Shown here piece after piece: positions 1 through 11,513 of a DNA stretch of 64,000 nucleotides (positions within the stretch are counted from its first letter, which is position 1; each line of letters begins with the position of its first letter). The notes beneath the pieces were generated by a model, which ran no database searches, was not told the DNA's origin, and was given only the letters and a program-made list of their open reading frames with translations. The DNA comes from Epiperipatus broadwayi (lineage: Eukaryota; Onychophora; Udeonychophora; Euonychophora; Peripatidae). The stretch covers positions 1,548,001 through 1,612,000 of the forward strand of contig JAQFVV010006427.1 of the NCBI GenBank assembly GCA_028023455.1, written 5' to 3'. The position numbers were made by a program, and so were the translations under genes.

Positions 1-199
1 TTTACTAATTGTTGCATTTGCTTTAATAATGAATATTCATTGTTGTTATTTTACCCTTATTGTTCTTATTATTATGGCATATGACATTTGAAACATTCTG
101 AGCTTAGCCAATGTTATCGCTTAATCTATCATATACTTAATGAGATGGTTGTGTCGCAGTTATTTATTGATGGCCTATTCTCCTTTCATTGATTATAAT

Positions 200-248
<49 letters not shown>

Positions 249-2285
249 ACTTCAAAATCTGTCAGCGATGAGAATGAAAATATTGGGACAGCCTTAATAG
301 AACAAGATTTATGTGTTGCATAATTCAGTATACTCTTCAGTATCTTTTTTATAAATTTTGATTTAAGACAAGAGTTTTATTTGCAAAATGGTTACCACTG
401 ACCAACCCTGCTTAATAATTTTCTTATCCCAATAAATATGTAAAGAAAGTCTAAAAAATAATAATTTAAAATGATTTGTTTCATACAATCTTTTAATATG
501 TTTATGCCTATTGTATTCCTTATTTATGTAGTATTATTAATGATAATAAGGCAAAAGACAATCGTGATAATAAGCATTAATATTTTATTTTTTAAAAGAT
601 TGAAATCCATGATAGATAAATTTTTTACTAAGTATGAAATCATCAAGATCAAAACAAAAACAGAGCTTAGCTAAAAACTTGTCTTAAATTTAAAAGTATT
701 GAAGCTTTTCTTAATGAAATGTGGATTGCAGAGAAAATATCTTTTAATTCAGGATTATTTTGTTTATACAGTAAACACATGTAAGTACTTATAAATAAAA
801 ATATTTAAAAGTGAATATGCTAAAAGAATGAGTTGAATATAATTATATAAAATTAAATAAAAACTATAGCTGCTACGATTTTAAAAATTTCGATCTAAAT
901 CCAATATAAAGTTTTATTTTTAAAAAAACTAAAGCAATTTTTATAATTAAATTATATTTTGTGAAATATTTACTCTATTTTTAGCAGTTTATTGTATGAA
1001 AACAAGATGTTATATGTATATATAACTAGTTATTTAATGACAAATATTATGAACCTGGTATACAACTAGATTTTTAACAATGTAGAAAGTAATCATCCCT
1101 CCTCAAAATTTATAAAAAAAATTATTCAATTACAGATTTTGTCTTGCTCAACTTATGTAGCTCTAGTAGCTAACACATTTTTATTGTTACAGATTTGGTA
1201 TTGTACAATTTATACTATTACATATTTTAGCTTTATGCAATTTAAATTATATTAATGATATAAAAAATGTAATAATATTTTGTTAAACAAACAAATGTAT
1301 TTTCTTTTTTGATTTATAATTTAGTAAGAAAAAATTTTAGTTAATATAATTAGACTTAAATAACTATGTATTATACTTAAGAAATGTTTTTGCAATAACA
1401 TTATTATCATTTTTATGTAAATATATATGAGCATATTACTGTTATTGTGATGCAAAATGTCTGTTTGAATAATTAGTCAAAACTTTCTCTACTTAGGCTA
1501 TATTCCAGAAAGTTTGCTACCCAAGTTAGACAGCCTTCCCTTCAAAACTCTTATGGACCACAATAAACTCATCAACCTCTTACTCATTATCCAATTACTT
1601 TTTCAGCACCTGGATCATTTTTCTTCTTATTTCTATTTTAATAAAAGCCATTTTCATAATTCCATTATTCTATTTCCAAATTCCTAGTTTTGTTAGAAAA
1701 CCCTAAACAAAAATTCAGAAAATCTTAACCTCTTTCACTCAATTTATCTTTACATTTATCTGGTTCTCCTTTAATAATTTACATTTTAAAAATGGATATT
1801 ATTTTATCTCAATTTTTGGCTTCTTTTCCTGGTATTCAAAGATATAATCTTTTCTCAAATAATAATAAGTTCCTGTCAATGTTATTATACATTCTTTAAA
1901 TATTTTATATAAGTTATATTCTTATATAATTTTATACTACTTTTATTCAAATTCATTTTTTTATAATTCTAATTGTTTTTAAACAATTTATTTAATCTCT
2001 TTTCCTGTCTCATAATTATGAACTTGTGTTATATTATCTTTTAACCCAATTTTATATATAAATGAATTATCAATCTATTAACTTCGCACATTGTAAAACC
2101 TTTCTTGTCCAATGTGTTTGTTGGCCTATTTATATTATTCAAACACTTTTTATTTAATCTATTTCCATTTGTGTATCATAAACTTCCAAATATTTTTACT
2201 TTTTTTAAACTCATTACAAAATAAGTCTATTCCATTTCACCTTAAATAGTCATAATTGCTGTCCACAATTCATTGCACAATGTAT
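1..2285. other. AT-rich DNA without a recognisable gene
   Basis: No coding region, RNA gene or element could be supported here. A (TA)n tract lies at about 194-244. A 67-codon open frame at 471-674 is made of low-complexity I/K/F-rich residues, as expected from AT-rich noise. The pyrimidine-rich stretch from about 1500 to 2250 has no matching second copy that I could find. The right edge abuts the 3' LTR of the gypsy element. Confidence 0.6.
194..244. repeat. (TA)n microsatellite
   Basis: An almost uninterrupted run of TA dinucleotides with one imperfection near the left end. It is seen directly. Similar TA tracts recur at 16.86, 30.0, 31.94 and 40.93 kb. Confidence 0.95.
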
Positions 2286-2384
2286 TGTACCAGTCAAAAC
2301 ATGTACATCCATCTAACATGAGCTGGAACTCACAAAATGTATAAAACCATGAAGCTCAAGCTTAAGCTAAGATTGACTGCTTCA
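2286..2384 (-). repeat. 3' LTR of the gypsy element
   Basis: Matches the 5' LTR at 10013-10124 and the LTR at 14975-15086 over nearly all of its length, with a deletion of about 15 bp in the middle. It has TG...CA ends when read on the minus strand. The outward junction sequence differs from that of the 5' LTR, which fixes the outer limit. Confidence 0.88.
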
Positions 2385-2396
2385 TACTTCCCCACT
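2385..2396 (-). promoter_or_regulatory. Polypurine tract next to the 3' LTR
   Basis: On the minus strand AGTGGGGAAGTA directly precedes the TGAAGCAG start of the 3' LTR. In LTR retroelements this purine run primes plus-strand DNA synthesis. Position and base content fit, and it supports the minus orientation of the element. Confidence 0.75.
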
Positions 2397-2695
2397 TATA
2401 ATGGAAGGAAATATAAAAAAATAGTTAAAAAATGTCTTGACTATGAGTCTTCAAGATGTACCCCTAAACTTTTCTCTTCTTTGTTATTCTATGTTGACCT
2501 AGTGCTATCATTTATATTATTTTTCCCTTTTCTGTTCCCCATTATCTTAGCCATACTAAAAAACAAAAAAAAAATAAAACTACTGGATTGTCCAATGCAT
2601 CAGGTCTTTTGGATTCGGTTTTTCTTGTTTTTAATGAGTCTGTGGAAAAGTGTATCATCTTATCACTTTGCCTAGGTTAAGTGGTGCACACAGCT

Positions 2696-3551
2696 TCAAT
2701 TGCCATGCATTGTAAATCCAATTGAATCCATTGTCTCCTTCCAGTAAGAAAGCATTTTGAAACACTTCCTGTGAACAATATATGGTGCACCATACAAAAG
2801 AAATTTTTTTTTAAATTCTTTCTTTAATACATTGCTAGTCTTTGGTGATCTCAGCCATACTTGATCCCCTTCCCAGAATTGGTGACATTGCATCTGTCCC
2901 CTATTTATACATTTTTCTGTCATATGGGCCAGCCATTTTCTGGCAACCTCTTGGTCATGGGTAGGGTTGATAATGATTTCATTTATGGCACCAGGTTTGG
3001 GAATAAGTTGGAACATGGTTTTCCATAATAAAGGCATTTGGGCATGAAACCTGTAGACTCATTCATTGTCTGGTTAATACAATAAATTATTTTTAGGGTT
3101 TTATTTACCCAATTCTGATAGCTGACCAAAATGTAAGTGCAAAAGAGTCAATTGATTTCCCTCATGACTTTTCACAAGGATTAGATTGGGAATTTTTAAA
3201 TAAATGATTGGTATGTTGCCTCAAAGTCCAGTTTTTCCATTCCCTTGATGTGAAGGCCAAGCCATGATCTGAGAGGATTGTCTCAGGTTTTTCAACCTCA
3301 GGGAACTGTTTATTTTGGAGGGTCTGAATAGTGTTCTTTGAGTGAGCAGTTCAGATGGATATGCTCATAAGAAAAGACATCATCGTACATGATGAGTAAA
3401 TATTGGAAATTTTTAAAGTTAGGCAAAGGACCATAGTGGTCCATTGCGAGAAACTCATTTGGCTTTCATGCAGTTACAGGTTTCACAGTTCCTGCATAGG
3501 ATTTATTCAGAAACTTAGTTCAGACACACATGGTGCATTTCCATAATGTAA
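2696..3551 (-). pseudogene. Gypsy integrase, catalytic core and C-terminal part (broken)
   Basis: The minus strand holds, in several frames, the second half of a CxxC zinc finger followed by a DHYGPLP segment, a LSDHG segment, a CEKVM segment and a NESTGFMP segment. These match the D, D, E core and its flanks in gypsy integrases. The last open part (2696-3037) has WEGDQVWLR and KKKFLLYGAPYIV, typical of the C-terminal DNA-binding region. Frames shift several times and stops are present, so no enzyme could be made. The zinc-finger first half lies 2.5 kb away because of the insertion starting near 3552. Confidence 0.85.
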
Positions 3552-6084
3552 CGGTCAGAAAATGTGTGACTCGTAAACATAGTGCAGAATTCGACCACCA
3601 TACAGAACAGCAGCACCATCGAGTAGCGAAGCCACCCATGGTACTGAGTTCGAACATAGTTTATCGGTTCCACAATACAATCCATGAAACAACGCATCTG
3701 ATGCGACATTAGTAAATATTTCCTTAGGCACAGTGGTCAGGGATATGCAAGAGACTCATGATTTTATTCTTGAGTTAGCCAATAATCAAACTAATACTAA
3801 TTAAACATTCATATTTACATAATCGAGGAAATATATAGAATGGGTATCGAATAAATGAAATGTAATGCAGACATATAGTTTAAAATTATTTATTAACACA
3901 TTTTAAGAAGACAATCATTTACTAATAATATTTTGTGGATTTAAAGCTTCAGTAGCGGGATTTGCGACATGATTATATTTTAAAGAATACATTTATTTAT
4001 TTCGACATTATTTTATATTGAGGATTTCAGTAGCGGTATTTCCGATACTGAAATGTTTACAAAAGGAATTCACTTATTTGAAGGCGTAATCTAGCTACCT
4101 AAAATTCTCGAGTAAGTATTTCTAATGCATGCCTGGAGGGATTTATACCTTTGCAATGCAGGAGTCTAAAGTATGGGTTATAAGAGTAATGGCAGACATA
4201 TATTTATTTAATTAAAATATTTATTTATAACTAAGGGCAAACATTTATTTGAGAGTGATTTATGAAGATAATGCAGAGGCGGAGTGATATATAGAATAAT
4301 AAAACTAAGTAAAGGAACACATGGTATGCTTTAGAAAGGTGATATGGAATGGCAGTATATCGAAACTGCAATGCCATGAATGAGTTTATAAGGATGTCAG
4401 GCTGGTCTCTGCCATCGGCCTGACAAAGTAAGGTGTCACATAAGCATAACCAGGGACAAGTGGTCCGTATCGCAGTTTGCCAGCTGGCTGCATGACATTG
4501 TCAAATCCCACGGGAGCACCCATTATGCCCGCTTGTGTAGGACGACTGGGGTTAAGTTCAACCCTGAAGAATCCAGAAATCGCATCTCTAAAACGTAACA
4601 CATGTATAATGTACAAACGATTAGGATGAGATTTAAATAGATTTCTAATTCGGCCCTACATTATCAACATTTACTAAAGAACGTTGGTGACTCTCAAAGA
4701 AATGTAATTTTCTGGAATTATTCATGATGATTTAATAAATACAAAACAGATATGAATTGGGAATTATTGTAACTAATATGTCAGCCATTTGCGAAGTAGT
4801 AGACCCCTGCATTACAATAAATAATGCCATCGAATGCGTGTCGATTTATATGGAAGTTAAGTTATTTAGGAAAATACATATTAATGAAAATGTGACACAC
4901 ATTCACTGTTTCAAACGATCATAGATTTAAACTTTGAAAATAGAGATAATTGTGAGCATGCAATAATTAGATAATAAATATAGATAAAATGTAGATTTTA
5001 AAAATACGCACCCAAGATAGAATGAGGTAAGCTAGATTAGTAAAGAAATTTACACATTAAATTAATTATTCAATTTTAGTTATACAAATGGTAGTTTTAC
5101 ATTTTATAATTTAGATAAGTAGTATGAAGAAGAGCTATAGCATATTATTAGAGTACTCTAGAGTTTGAACACAGACAGGTACCTGTTTTATAAGAAGTTT
5201 TCTGATTCCATTAATTTAGCAGCAAAAAGTTCATGAGTGGCAAGTCTTTCAGGTATTTAGATATTCATTTAATTTCATGGCAGCAGCAGCTTTCTCATTC
5301 ATTTCAGGCAGCAGATCTTCATGGTGAACTTATGATGGGCAATGAAAGTTTGGCATCCGATAGGCCATCTCCCGATGGAGAATAATCTAGGTGCTTTACT
5401 CGGTCATACCTTGGCAGGAACAAATTATTTTATTATTTTTGGAGACTCTCAGTGATCGAGAGCAAAGCTAAAGTTTAAGTGAATGTCTCCAGCAAGTCTA
5501 ACATGGCCTCTTTTCTTATCTTGATCTCTCACATTTTTGTTAAGATATTTTAGGTTCTACTTAATCTGCCCTGAGGATAATCAATGCATTTTGTTGGTTT
5601 TTAATTAAAGACAGCTGCCGTTCTATTGTTTACATTTTACATTTACTAATTATACTTTGGGGAATTTTTCTTTAATTAATCTATTATCTATCACTGACCA
5701 ATGTTTTTAAATTCAAAGACAAAAAGGGAACATAAGATTATTTTAACTTTTAATTAAATATTACATCAGATTTTTTAAGATTATTATTAAACGAAATTTA
5801 AACAAAGCAATAAATACGAACTTTATAATCCAAAATAAATGATTAAAATTATACAAAATTATATAACTAAAAGAAATCTAAATTATACTATTTTATCCCT
5901 ATTTATTGCCTTTAATTTGAGATCGAAATGTGTGCATGTTTATGCTGAATTCTACATATATTTATACATTTTAATATTGCTACACACACAATTCGATACC
6001 AAAAAGTTTAAATTTGGGCGGGATAGACCGGTCAGTGAGAGACGACAGAAAAAGGTGAAACTTAAGATTCGAATACGAATCTTA
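3552..6084. mobile_element. 2.5-kb insertion of unknown type inside the gypsy integrase
   Basis: The integrase reading frame stops at about 6084 (residues HSIIET) and resumes at about 3551 (CTMC finger) with no missing codons. The intervening DNA is therefore foreign to the element. Its base use differs from the host element: CpG is retained here but depleted around it, so it looks younger. One end has a perfect 8-bp-stem hairpin (AAGATTCG..CGAATCTT, 6063-6082). CGGTCAG occurs near both ends (3552 and 6039). No long terminal inverted repeats are seen, and at most a 2-bp duplication (AC). A Helitron-like element with a terminal hairpin is possible but unproven. It holds exon-like frames (4386-4616 and perhaps 5230-5420 and 3553-3709 on the minus strand). 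Confidence 0.6.
4386..4616 (-). pseudogene. Exon-like fragment of an unknown protein
   Basis: A 76-codon frame ending in TAA gives a non-repetitive, Pro/Gly-rich peptide containing RVELNPSRPTQAGIMGAP and GPLVPGYAYVTPYFVRP, unlike the K/I/N-rich noise frames of the window. Just before the RDAISGFF part lies GTTACGTTTTAG, a plausible 3' splice site, so the real exon may begin near 4587 and be a terminal coding exon. CpG density is high. I do not recognise the family. It may be a host exon carried by the insertion, part of a transposon gene, or an isolated open frame. Confidence 0.35.
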
Positions 6085-6330
6085 CTGTTTCAATAATACT
6101 GTGAAGATCTGGGCATAGCCAGTAAAATTGGTGCTTCATGGCTTCCTTGGTTTTCTGTGGCCCATACTGTCCCAAAGTTTTGCGGATGTTTTTGATCACT
6201 TGATCCCTGAGCCTGCTTGGCATTATGATTTTACATGGGTTCTCCAGCCTTTTGTTTTACATTGCAGGATCTTATCTTTTAACTGGAATTGGGAGTATTT
6301 CTGTGTACTTTTTTAGTGGTATCCATTAGG
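6085..6330 (-). pseudogene. Gypsy integrase zinc-finger region (broken)
   Basis: The minus strand encodes MPSRLRDQVIKNIRKTL, GQYGPQKTKEAMKHQFYW and a DLHSIIET tail. This is the N-terminal HHCC zinc-binding module that precedes the catalytic core in gypsy integrases. Both histidines of the finger look replaced (R and Y). The frame runs directly into the insertion junction at about 6084 and continues at 3551. Confidence 0.82.
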
Positions 6331-6481
6331 TGATTGTTTCCAAGTTAGAAATAATGTCAGCATATTGAACATCTTGCCAATATCATAGATTTACCAAATC
6401 AGTTTCCATAGAGATCTTTGTCATTATGGTGATGATTCTGAGAGTCTGGTCATGAGGATTTTGGAAGCTTGAGGGTACTGG

Positions 6482-6870
6482 TTAGATATCTACCACAATG
6501 TTCTCACATCCCAGGTAATACACTACCTTGTATTGGAATTTCTGAAGGGCCAAGCTCCACCTGATCAATTGATCATTAGTGAGGAAACTTTTATTCAGGA
6601 AGTCCAAATATTTATGATCCATTACAATGACTGTGTCAGACCCTATGAGAAATTTTTGGAATTTTTGGTAAGCCCAAATGATTGCTAGGGTCTCTTGTTT
6701 CATGGTGGTATAATGTACTTCCAGTCCCTTTAAAGAGCAGCTACAAAAATAAAGTACCTGATGTTTCTTCCTCATTTCTCTAAAATAACATGGTTCCCAA
6801 CACATGCTTACTATTTATCAGTTTGGATGTAAAATATCTGAATAAAGTCAAAGTGATGCAACATGACAGC
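6482..6870 (-). pseudogene. Gypsy RNase H domain (broken)
   Basis: The 107-codon frame has MKQETLAIIWAYQKFQKFL, VIVMDHKYLDFL, RWSLALQKFQYKVVYYLG and CENIVVDI. These are the E, D and terminal N..AD-like blocks of the RNase H that follows RT in gypsy pol. The conserved terminal NxxAD reads NIVVD. The domain lies between RT and integrase as expected. Its upstream link to RT is frameshifted. Confidence 0.85.
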
Positions 6871-7801
6871 CTGAAGTAAGTTTCTTTTTTTGTTCTCAAA
6901 ATCTTGGTCTTGCACCTCAATCCATTTCCATTTATATCCTTCTTTAGTAACTTTATCAACTTCCCTGTCTCATGAGCAAAATTTGGGTAGAACCTATGAT
7001 AAAAGTTATAAAACCTCAGGAAAGATCGGACTTGTTTCTAAGTGTTTGGTTTGGGAAAGTGCTCAATGGCCTCTCTTTAACTGCAAACCAGATTTTTTTA
7101 AGTTAACCATTATGATTTCTCAGGCACATTCATAGAAGAATTGTTCAAGGCACGTCAGATGTTAGGTGACAATTTTTGATGCAATTACTATGTCATCTAC
7201 ATATCATACTATATTTTTCTATATCTCTTTTGATAGGACTTGTTTCAAACAACACATCAACTGTTCCCCACTATTAATGAGTCCAAAAGAGACTCATTTG
7301 AAGACATTCATATGTCCTTCATATTGAAATGTGGTGTACTTTTAGTCATGAGGGCCTAGGGCCATCTGCCAATAACTGGCAGTAAGGTCTAAGGTGGGAA
7401 AGATGGTCTGTCTGCCAACTGGATAAATACTTCCTGTATTAGAGGTAGTGGTAGAATCTCTTTCAGGAATGGTCATATAGTTTAATTTATGAGCATCCAA
7501 ACATAGCCACAAATATCCATTTTTTTCTTTACCCTGCCAATGGAGATGAGCTCTGCTCAATAATGTCCCAGTCAATCATTTGTTGAATTTGTTATTCCAT
7601 TTCATCCTGGTATTGGAACAGGATGTGATATATTTTGGATTGGGTGTGTGATTCCCCCCTTACTTGAATTCTATGAGTGTAGTGCCTGATTTTTCTGGGA
7701 GATGGTGAGAACACATGTGTGTAATTTTCTAACATTCTCTGGATACTCCTTCTGTCATTGGACTTTGTAATGGATGAGTCATGGACCTTTTCTGCAATCA
7801 A
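6870..7801 (-). pseudogene. Gypsy reverse transcriptase domain (broken)
   Basis: From the amino side: a linker with ENYTHVFSPSPRKIRHYTH typical of gypsy pol (7592-7801), then KKNGYLWLCLDAHKLNYMT and FPTLDLTASYWQM (motif A aspartate in LDLT, 7342-7575), then YVDDIVIAS (catalytic motif C, 7192-7203 for YVDD). The blocks sit in different frames with stops between them, so the copy is inactive. Order and motif spacing fit Ty3/gypsy RT rather than copia or LINE RT. Confidence 0.88.
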
Positions 7802-7821
7802 TGCTGAATCAACAGGCTGGA

Positions 7822-8060
7822 TTAAACAGCTTCAATTCTCAGATATGGCTTGGTGGGATAATTTAAAATATGCTGATTCATTACCAAAAAAGCATTTTTT
7901 CTGGAATAATTAATAATTCCATGATTATAGGTTAGGAAATCAAAACCCAAGACCACTTCGTAGATCAGTCTGGACACAATTAAAAACATGTGGTCCATCA
8001 ATTTCTTATTAATCTCCACTTCTAACCATATTTGACTGTTCTCACTCATGATTCTTTTTC
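7822..8060 (-). pseudogene. Gypsy aspartic protease region (broken)
   Basis: The 75-codon frame contains LEVEINKKLMDHMFL and YEVVLGFDFLTYNHGIINY. The latter matches the conserved hydrophobic-LG-DF-L segment near the C terminus of retropepsins. The catalytic D-S/T-G triad is not clear in any frame just upstream. It lies between gag-like sequence and RT, the usual place. Confidence 0.65.
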
Positions 8061-8760
8061 ATTGGCCAAGGTCAATTAGATGAGGCATGTTGGTAGTTTC
8101 ATGATCTCCTGCTCTCTATCTATGCTTTTGATACAATTGCTGCTTAGCTCCCTGAATCAACTAATGCTAACACCTTGGTGAATTGTCCACACTTTTCTTT
8201 TTGCAAATTATGTTAGTCATTTGGCTGAGGTTTGGCTTAAAGTGGCTCCTTTGTTTCTTTAAATACCCTAGGCATTCCTGGAGTCCTCCTTACTTTGTTC
8301 TGGGTTAAATGTTGAGGTTTCATACTTTCTTGCTACTTCAGTGGTATAGATCTCATTTTTGGATTCTACTAAAAACTCATTTCATTTATATTGTTAATCT
8401 GACTAAGAATCATCATCTCCTGGACCTTTGTCAGCATGTTCTGTCTTATTGTCCAAATAATGTGTGCTTCTGACAATGTGATATTTAGAAGAGACCTGAA
8501 TTTAGCAACTTGCTTCCAAAAGAACTGCACATGCATTTTTTGGTGGTCAGCTGGGAATTTTTCCGTGGTCATGGTGTGCAAGATGTATTCCTATCTTTCT
8601 TCACTCCAGAAGATCTTGCATAAGACATGTCAGCATTCTTCAAGATTTGTTGGTTTGTGTGTCAATGATCGCCACCAATCTTTAGTTGTTGCCTCCAAAT
8701 GCTGGCTAGCTATGGCTATTTATTCCATATTACTCAGTGTATAAAGTGAAAACATCTCCT
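8061..8760 (-). pseudogene. Gag-like region of the gypsy element (broken)
   Basis: A frame at 8369-8581 (FFWKQVAKFRSLLNITLSEA, then a helix-rich tail) lies where gag should be. Gag sequences diverge fast, so the call rests mainly on position between the primer site and protease. I see no clear CCHC zinc knuckle. Stops break the frame. Confidence 0.45.
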
Positions 8761-9975
8761 TCAAACTCTCCAAATGTTACTGTGGACTCTCCTGAGATTC
8801 ACCATGAAAGATCTGGATCTGCATAACTTGTGTAGTAATGAGTAACTCCTGGTATCTCATTTTTTTAGAAATCTTTTTCACTTTTATGAATTATCTGGAT
8901 AAAAAAAATTTCACTGATATATATTTTTTCTTTATTTTCCTTTTTCTTTTTCTATACTATTTATTCATTAGATACACACACACACCCCTTTTAAAATCAT
9001 CTCCCATCTAACCAGCCCCTGCTCCCCCACCTTTTATTTCAGCCTGACTATTACCTTGCTGAAAATTTACCTTTTGCTTATTGGAAAAAAATTGGGTTTT
9101 TTTTTTAAGATTTTATTTAATATTTTGTCCCTACTATATTAATGTATCCATTTCTTCTTTTGGTTTTTCTTTGGTTGCACCCATGCATCTAAAAAAGGAA
9201 ACCTCATAGTCTGGTTAATACATATTCAAGATTTGTACATTAAATCATTAAGTCAAAAATATTTTTTGCTCTCAATATTTTTTTATCTGAGTTCATTTTC
9301 TCCACTTTCAACATTTTTGCATTTGACTCATTACTGATTGGCAAAATTTCTTTTTCTAAGAGTGCCAGCCAACAGAATGATCAATGATTTACAATTTATT
9401 TCAACACTTTTCATTATATCTGAATAACAATTATTGGAAGACAAACAAAAAAAATAATATATTATTTTTTTATATTATGGAAAACATTTCTTCAGATCTT
9501 ATCTGTTAAAGAAACATTTCAAGTCTGCAAGTGATTACCTTGAAGAAAAAAATTACATATGTACTATACTTATGGTTGTAGCCCACGGGTTTTAACCTTA
9601 AAATAAAACCTCCACTTTTATGGTTATCACACAGAAAAACAAAATTTTATATGGTTGTAAAACCAGATACCAAAAAAAATTTTACAGCTATGGTTGTAGC
9701 ACATGGGTTTTAATTTTAAAATAAATAAATTTTACACTTTTAAACTGATCACTTTAAACACAACCTCACATTTCAAAATAGCTATTTAACACAACTTTTA
9801 ATCTTATGGCATTTAACCTATGGTTATTCAAGGTTTTCTTTTTTTTTAAATTCTACACATATACTGAGTTCAGGGTCATGATACATGTATTTTTAAACTT
9901 TTTAATACTACATTTAAAACAGACAAAATAAAATATATACATATATTGAGTTTAGAGATGTGGGATTAGTTCATG
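8761..9975 (-). other. 5' leader of the gypsy element
   Basis: Lies between the primer-site-like sequence and gag. It is purine-rich on the minus strand with many A/T homopolymers. A partial tandem duplication is visible: a block starting TATGGTTGTAGC at about 9571 recurs at about 9688 (period about 117 bp). A short CA tract lies at 8974-8986. No coding signal is seen. Confidence 0.5.
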
Positions 9976-9995
9976 CCACATGTTTGGGCATCGAA
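9976..9995 (-). promoter_or_regulatory. Primer-binding-site-like sequence of the gypsy element
   Basis: The minus strand reads TTCGATGCCCAAACATGTGG. The same place in the other two gypsy ends reads TTTGGATGCCCAGTTGTGG (14936-14956) and TTTGGCAACCCAACATGTG (14688-14706). Together they point to an ancestral TTGG..CCCAAC..GTGG site, the tRNA-primed type common in gypsy elements. It starts about 17 nt inside the LTR edge, farther than usual. Confidence 0.6.
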
Positions 9996-10012
9996 TGTGG
10001 AAAAAAATCCTA

Positions 10013-10124
10013 TGTACCGGTCAAAACATGTAGATCCATCTAATATGAACTGCAACTCACAAAATGTACTTGTTAAGTGGATAGAACCATGAAGCTCAAT
10101 CTTAAGCTAAGATCGACTGCTTCA
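10013..10124 (-). repeat. 5' LTR of the gypsy element
   Basis: A 112-bp block, TG...CA on the minus strand, closely matches the LTR at 14975-15086 and, apart from a 15-bp gap, the 3' LTR at 2286-2384. It is followed inward by the primer-site-like sequence. LTRs this short are unusual for gypsy elements, and the third copy supports the boundaries. Confidence 0.88.
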
Positions 10125-10227
10125 TATTTGTCAAATCTATTTCCAATATGAAAATAGATTTGAATATATTTTTGGAATGTTATCTAACATTTGCATCTTC
10201 AAAAACAATAAAGAAAGAAATGTAAGA

Positions 10228-10371
10228 TTTTGTTAAATTGGAGATTAGAGTATCAGCTAGAAATAAGAAATTAAAAGCATTCCACAAATACCTGAGAGGA
10301 GTATAAAATGGGCTGATTTTATAATACTAGGAATAGCAATTATTGAGAGAACTGTTTTTGTTAAATTGGAG
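10228..10371. repeat. 128-bp repeat, unit 1 plus start of unit 2
   Basis: A block starting TTTTGTTAAATTGGAGATTAG recurs nearly unchanged at 12216-12343. At the right end of this copy the next unit begins (GTTAAATTGGAG), which shows the two units were tandem with a period of 128 bp before a transposon split the second one at 10371/12216. Confidence 0.88.
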
Positions 10372-10934
10372 GGTTGTTTTTTCATCCTTGGTGTTTGCCT
10401 TAAGATGTCACTACTTCTAGGTAAATTCCTAGAAATATACCATTTCACTGGCCTTCACCCAACAAAAGAGGAATTTTTCTACGTTATAAATGCAGAAAAG
10501 TCCTCATGTTATGTTGGACGGAGGAGGCGGCGGCGACAGAAGCCAACACAAAAAGACTTTTTTCTATGATAAAACACAGAAAGAGTTCCTGATGGCTGCT
10601 GGTTATGGCTTTTTTTCTATGCTAAAAGCAAAGAGAAAGAAATGCCTTGATTGGCTGCCATAGTAGTCGATTTTGTTCATCATTTTCTCATAATAGTAGA
10701 ATATCTATTTTCTCTGTAGTTTCATGTGAGAGTGTGTGTCTTTGAAGCAGTCATAGTTTTTTAAAATTTGATGTCTATTTTTTTTAATGTGTTGTAACTT
10801 ACTTTACTGTTGTAAGTTTAGTAATAATGTCCTGAAGATTCCATTACAAATTGCTTTTAAGGGTGCAAAAGGGAAAAAAATTAAAGGATCACGTGAAAAG
10901 TACCGTTTTCATGAGAATTCGTCCATGATCAGTT

Positions 10935-11450
10935 ACTTTCACTATATATATACGCACAAACAAAAACAACCCACTGTCTAATTATTAGGAATTACTTGTC
11001 TGAAAAATTAAATTAGTTGGGTATTTTTTTTTTGTTTTGTTACATTTATTATTTCAAAATAAGATTAGTTTTTATATCTACACACTAACAAAAACAACCC
11101 AGTTCCTGATTAATTACTGTCTTTAAAAAAAAAAAAGCAAATTCAACGGGGTTTGATTTTTTTCAATGGAGTCTTTGAATTACGGTTTGTTTGTTTTTAT
11201 ATATACACAAGATTTACCAAAAAAAAAAAAGAAACCCACTTTCTGATTAATTACTGTCAAAAGAAATGCAAATTAGTTGGCTATCATTTTTAAATTTAGT
11301 ATTTCAATAATGGTACCCTTTTTATATAGACAGAGTTAGCAAAAACAACCCACTTTTTGATTTATTACTGTCCGTCCCCCGTCCAAAAAAAAAGAAAACG
11401 GAAATTAGTCAGGTATCATTTTTCAATCGAGTCTTTTAATGATGGTCCTT
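10935..11450. repeat. Internal tandem array A (about 125 bp x 4)
   Basis: Four diverged units, each starting with a TATATA..ACA segment followed by AACAAAAACAACCCA, a CTGATTAATTACTGTC block and AATTAGTTGG..TATC, begin near 10940, 11070, 11196 and 11317. The array lies within the 10372-12215 transposon. Confidence 0.8.
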
Positions 11451-11513
11451 ACTAATAGTAGTCAGATATCAATTCTAAATTGTAGTATATAAATTACGTT
11501 ACTTTTGATAGAT

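Larger units (their letters stand above)
2286..10124 (-). mobile_element. Degenerate Ty3/gypsy LTR retrotransposon, nearly full length
   Basis: Two copies of one short terminal sequence (99 bp and 112 bp) that starts TGAAGCAG and ends GGTACA on the minus strand bracket a decayed gag-protease-RT-RNase H-integrase series in the normal gypsy order. A polypurine tract precedes the 3' LTR and a primer-site-like sequence follows the 5' LTR. Every domain is broken by stops or frameshifts, and one recognisable stop in the integrase zinc-finger region is a CGA-to-TGA change, as expected from CpG decay. The 3' LTR lacks about 15 bp present in the 5' LTR. About 2.5 kb at 3552-6084 is a later insertion, so the element itself is about 5.3 kb. 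No clear target duplication is visible. It is an old, dead copy. Confidence 0.9.

Noticed and set aside
3515-3712. Long open frames on both strands (64 and 60 codons)
   Set aside because: They straddle the insertion junction: the low end is integrase sequence in another frame and the rest is insertion DNA, so neither frame is a gene.
2286-10124. A clear target-site duplication for the gypsy element
   Set aside because: AATA occurs at both edges only if the final A of the LTR is counted in the duplication; the match is too short and ambiguous.
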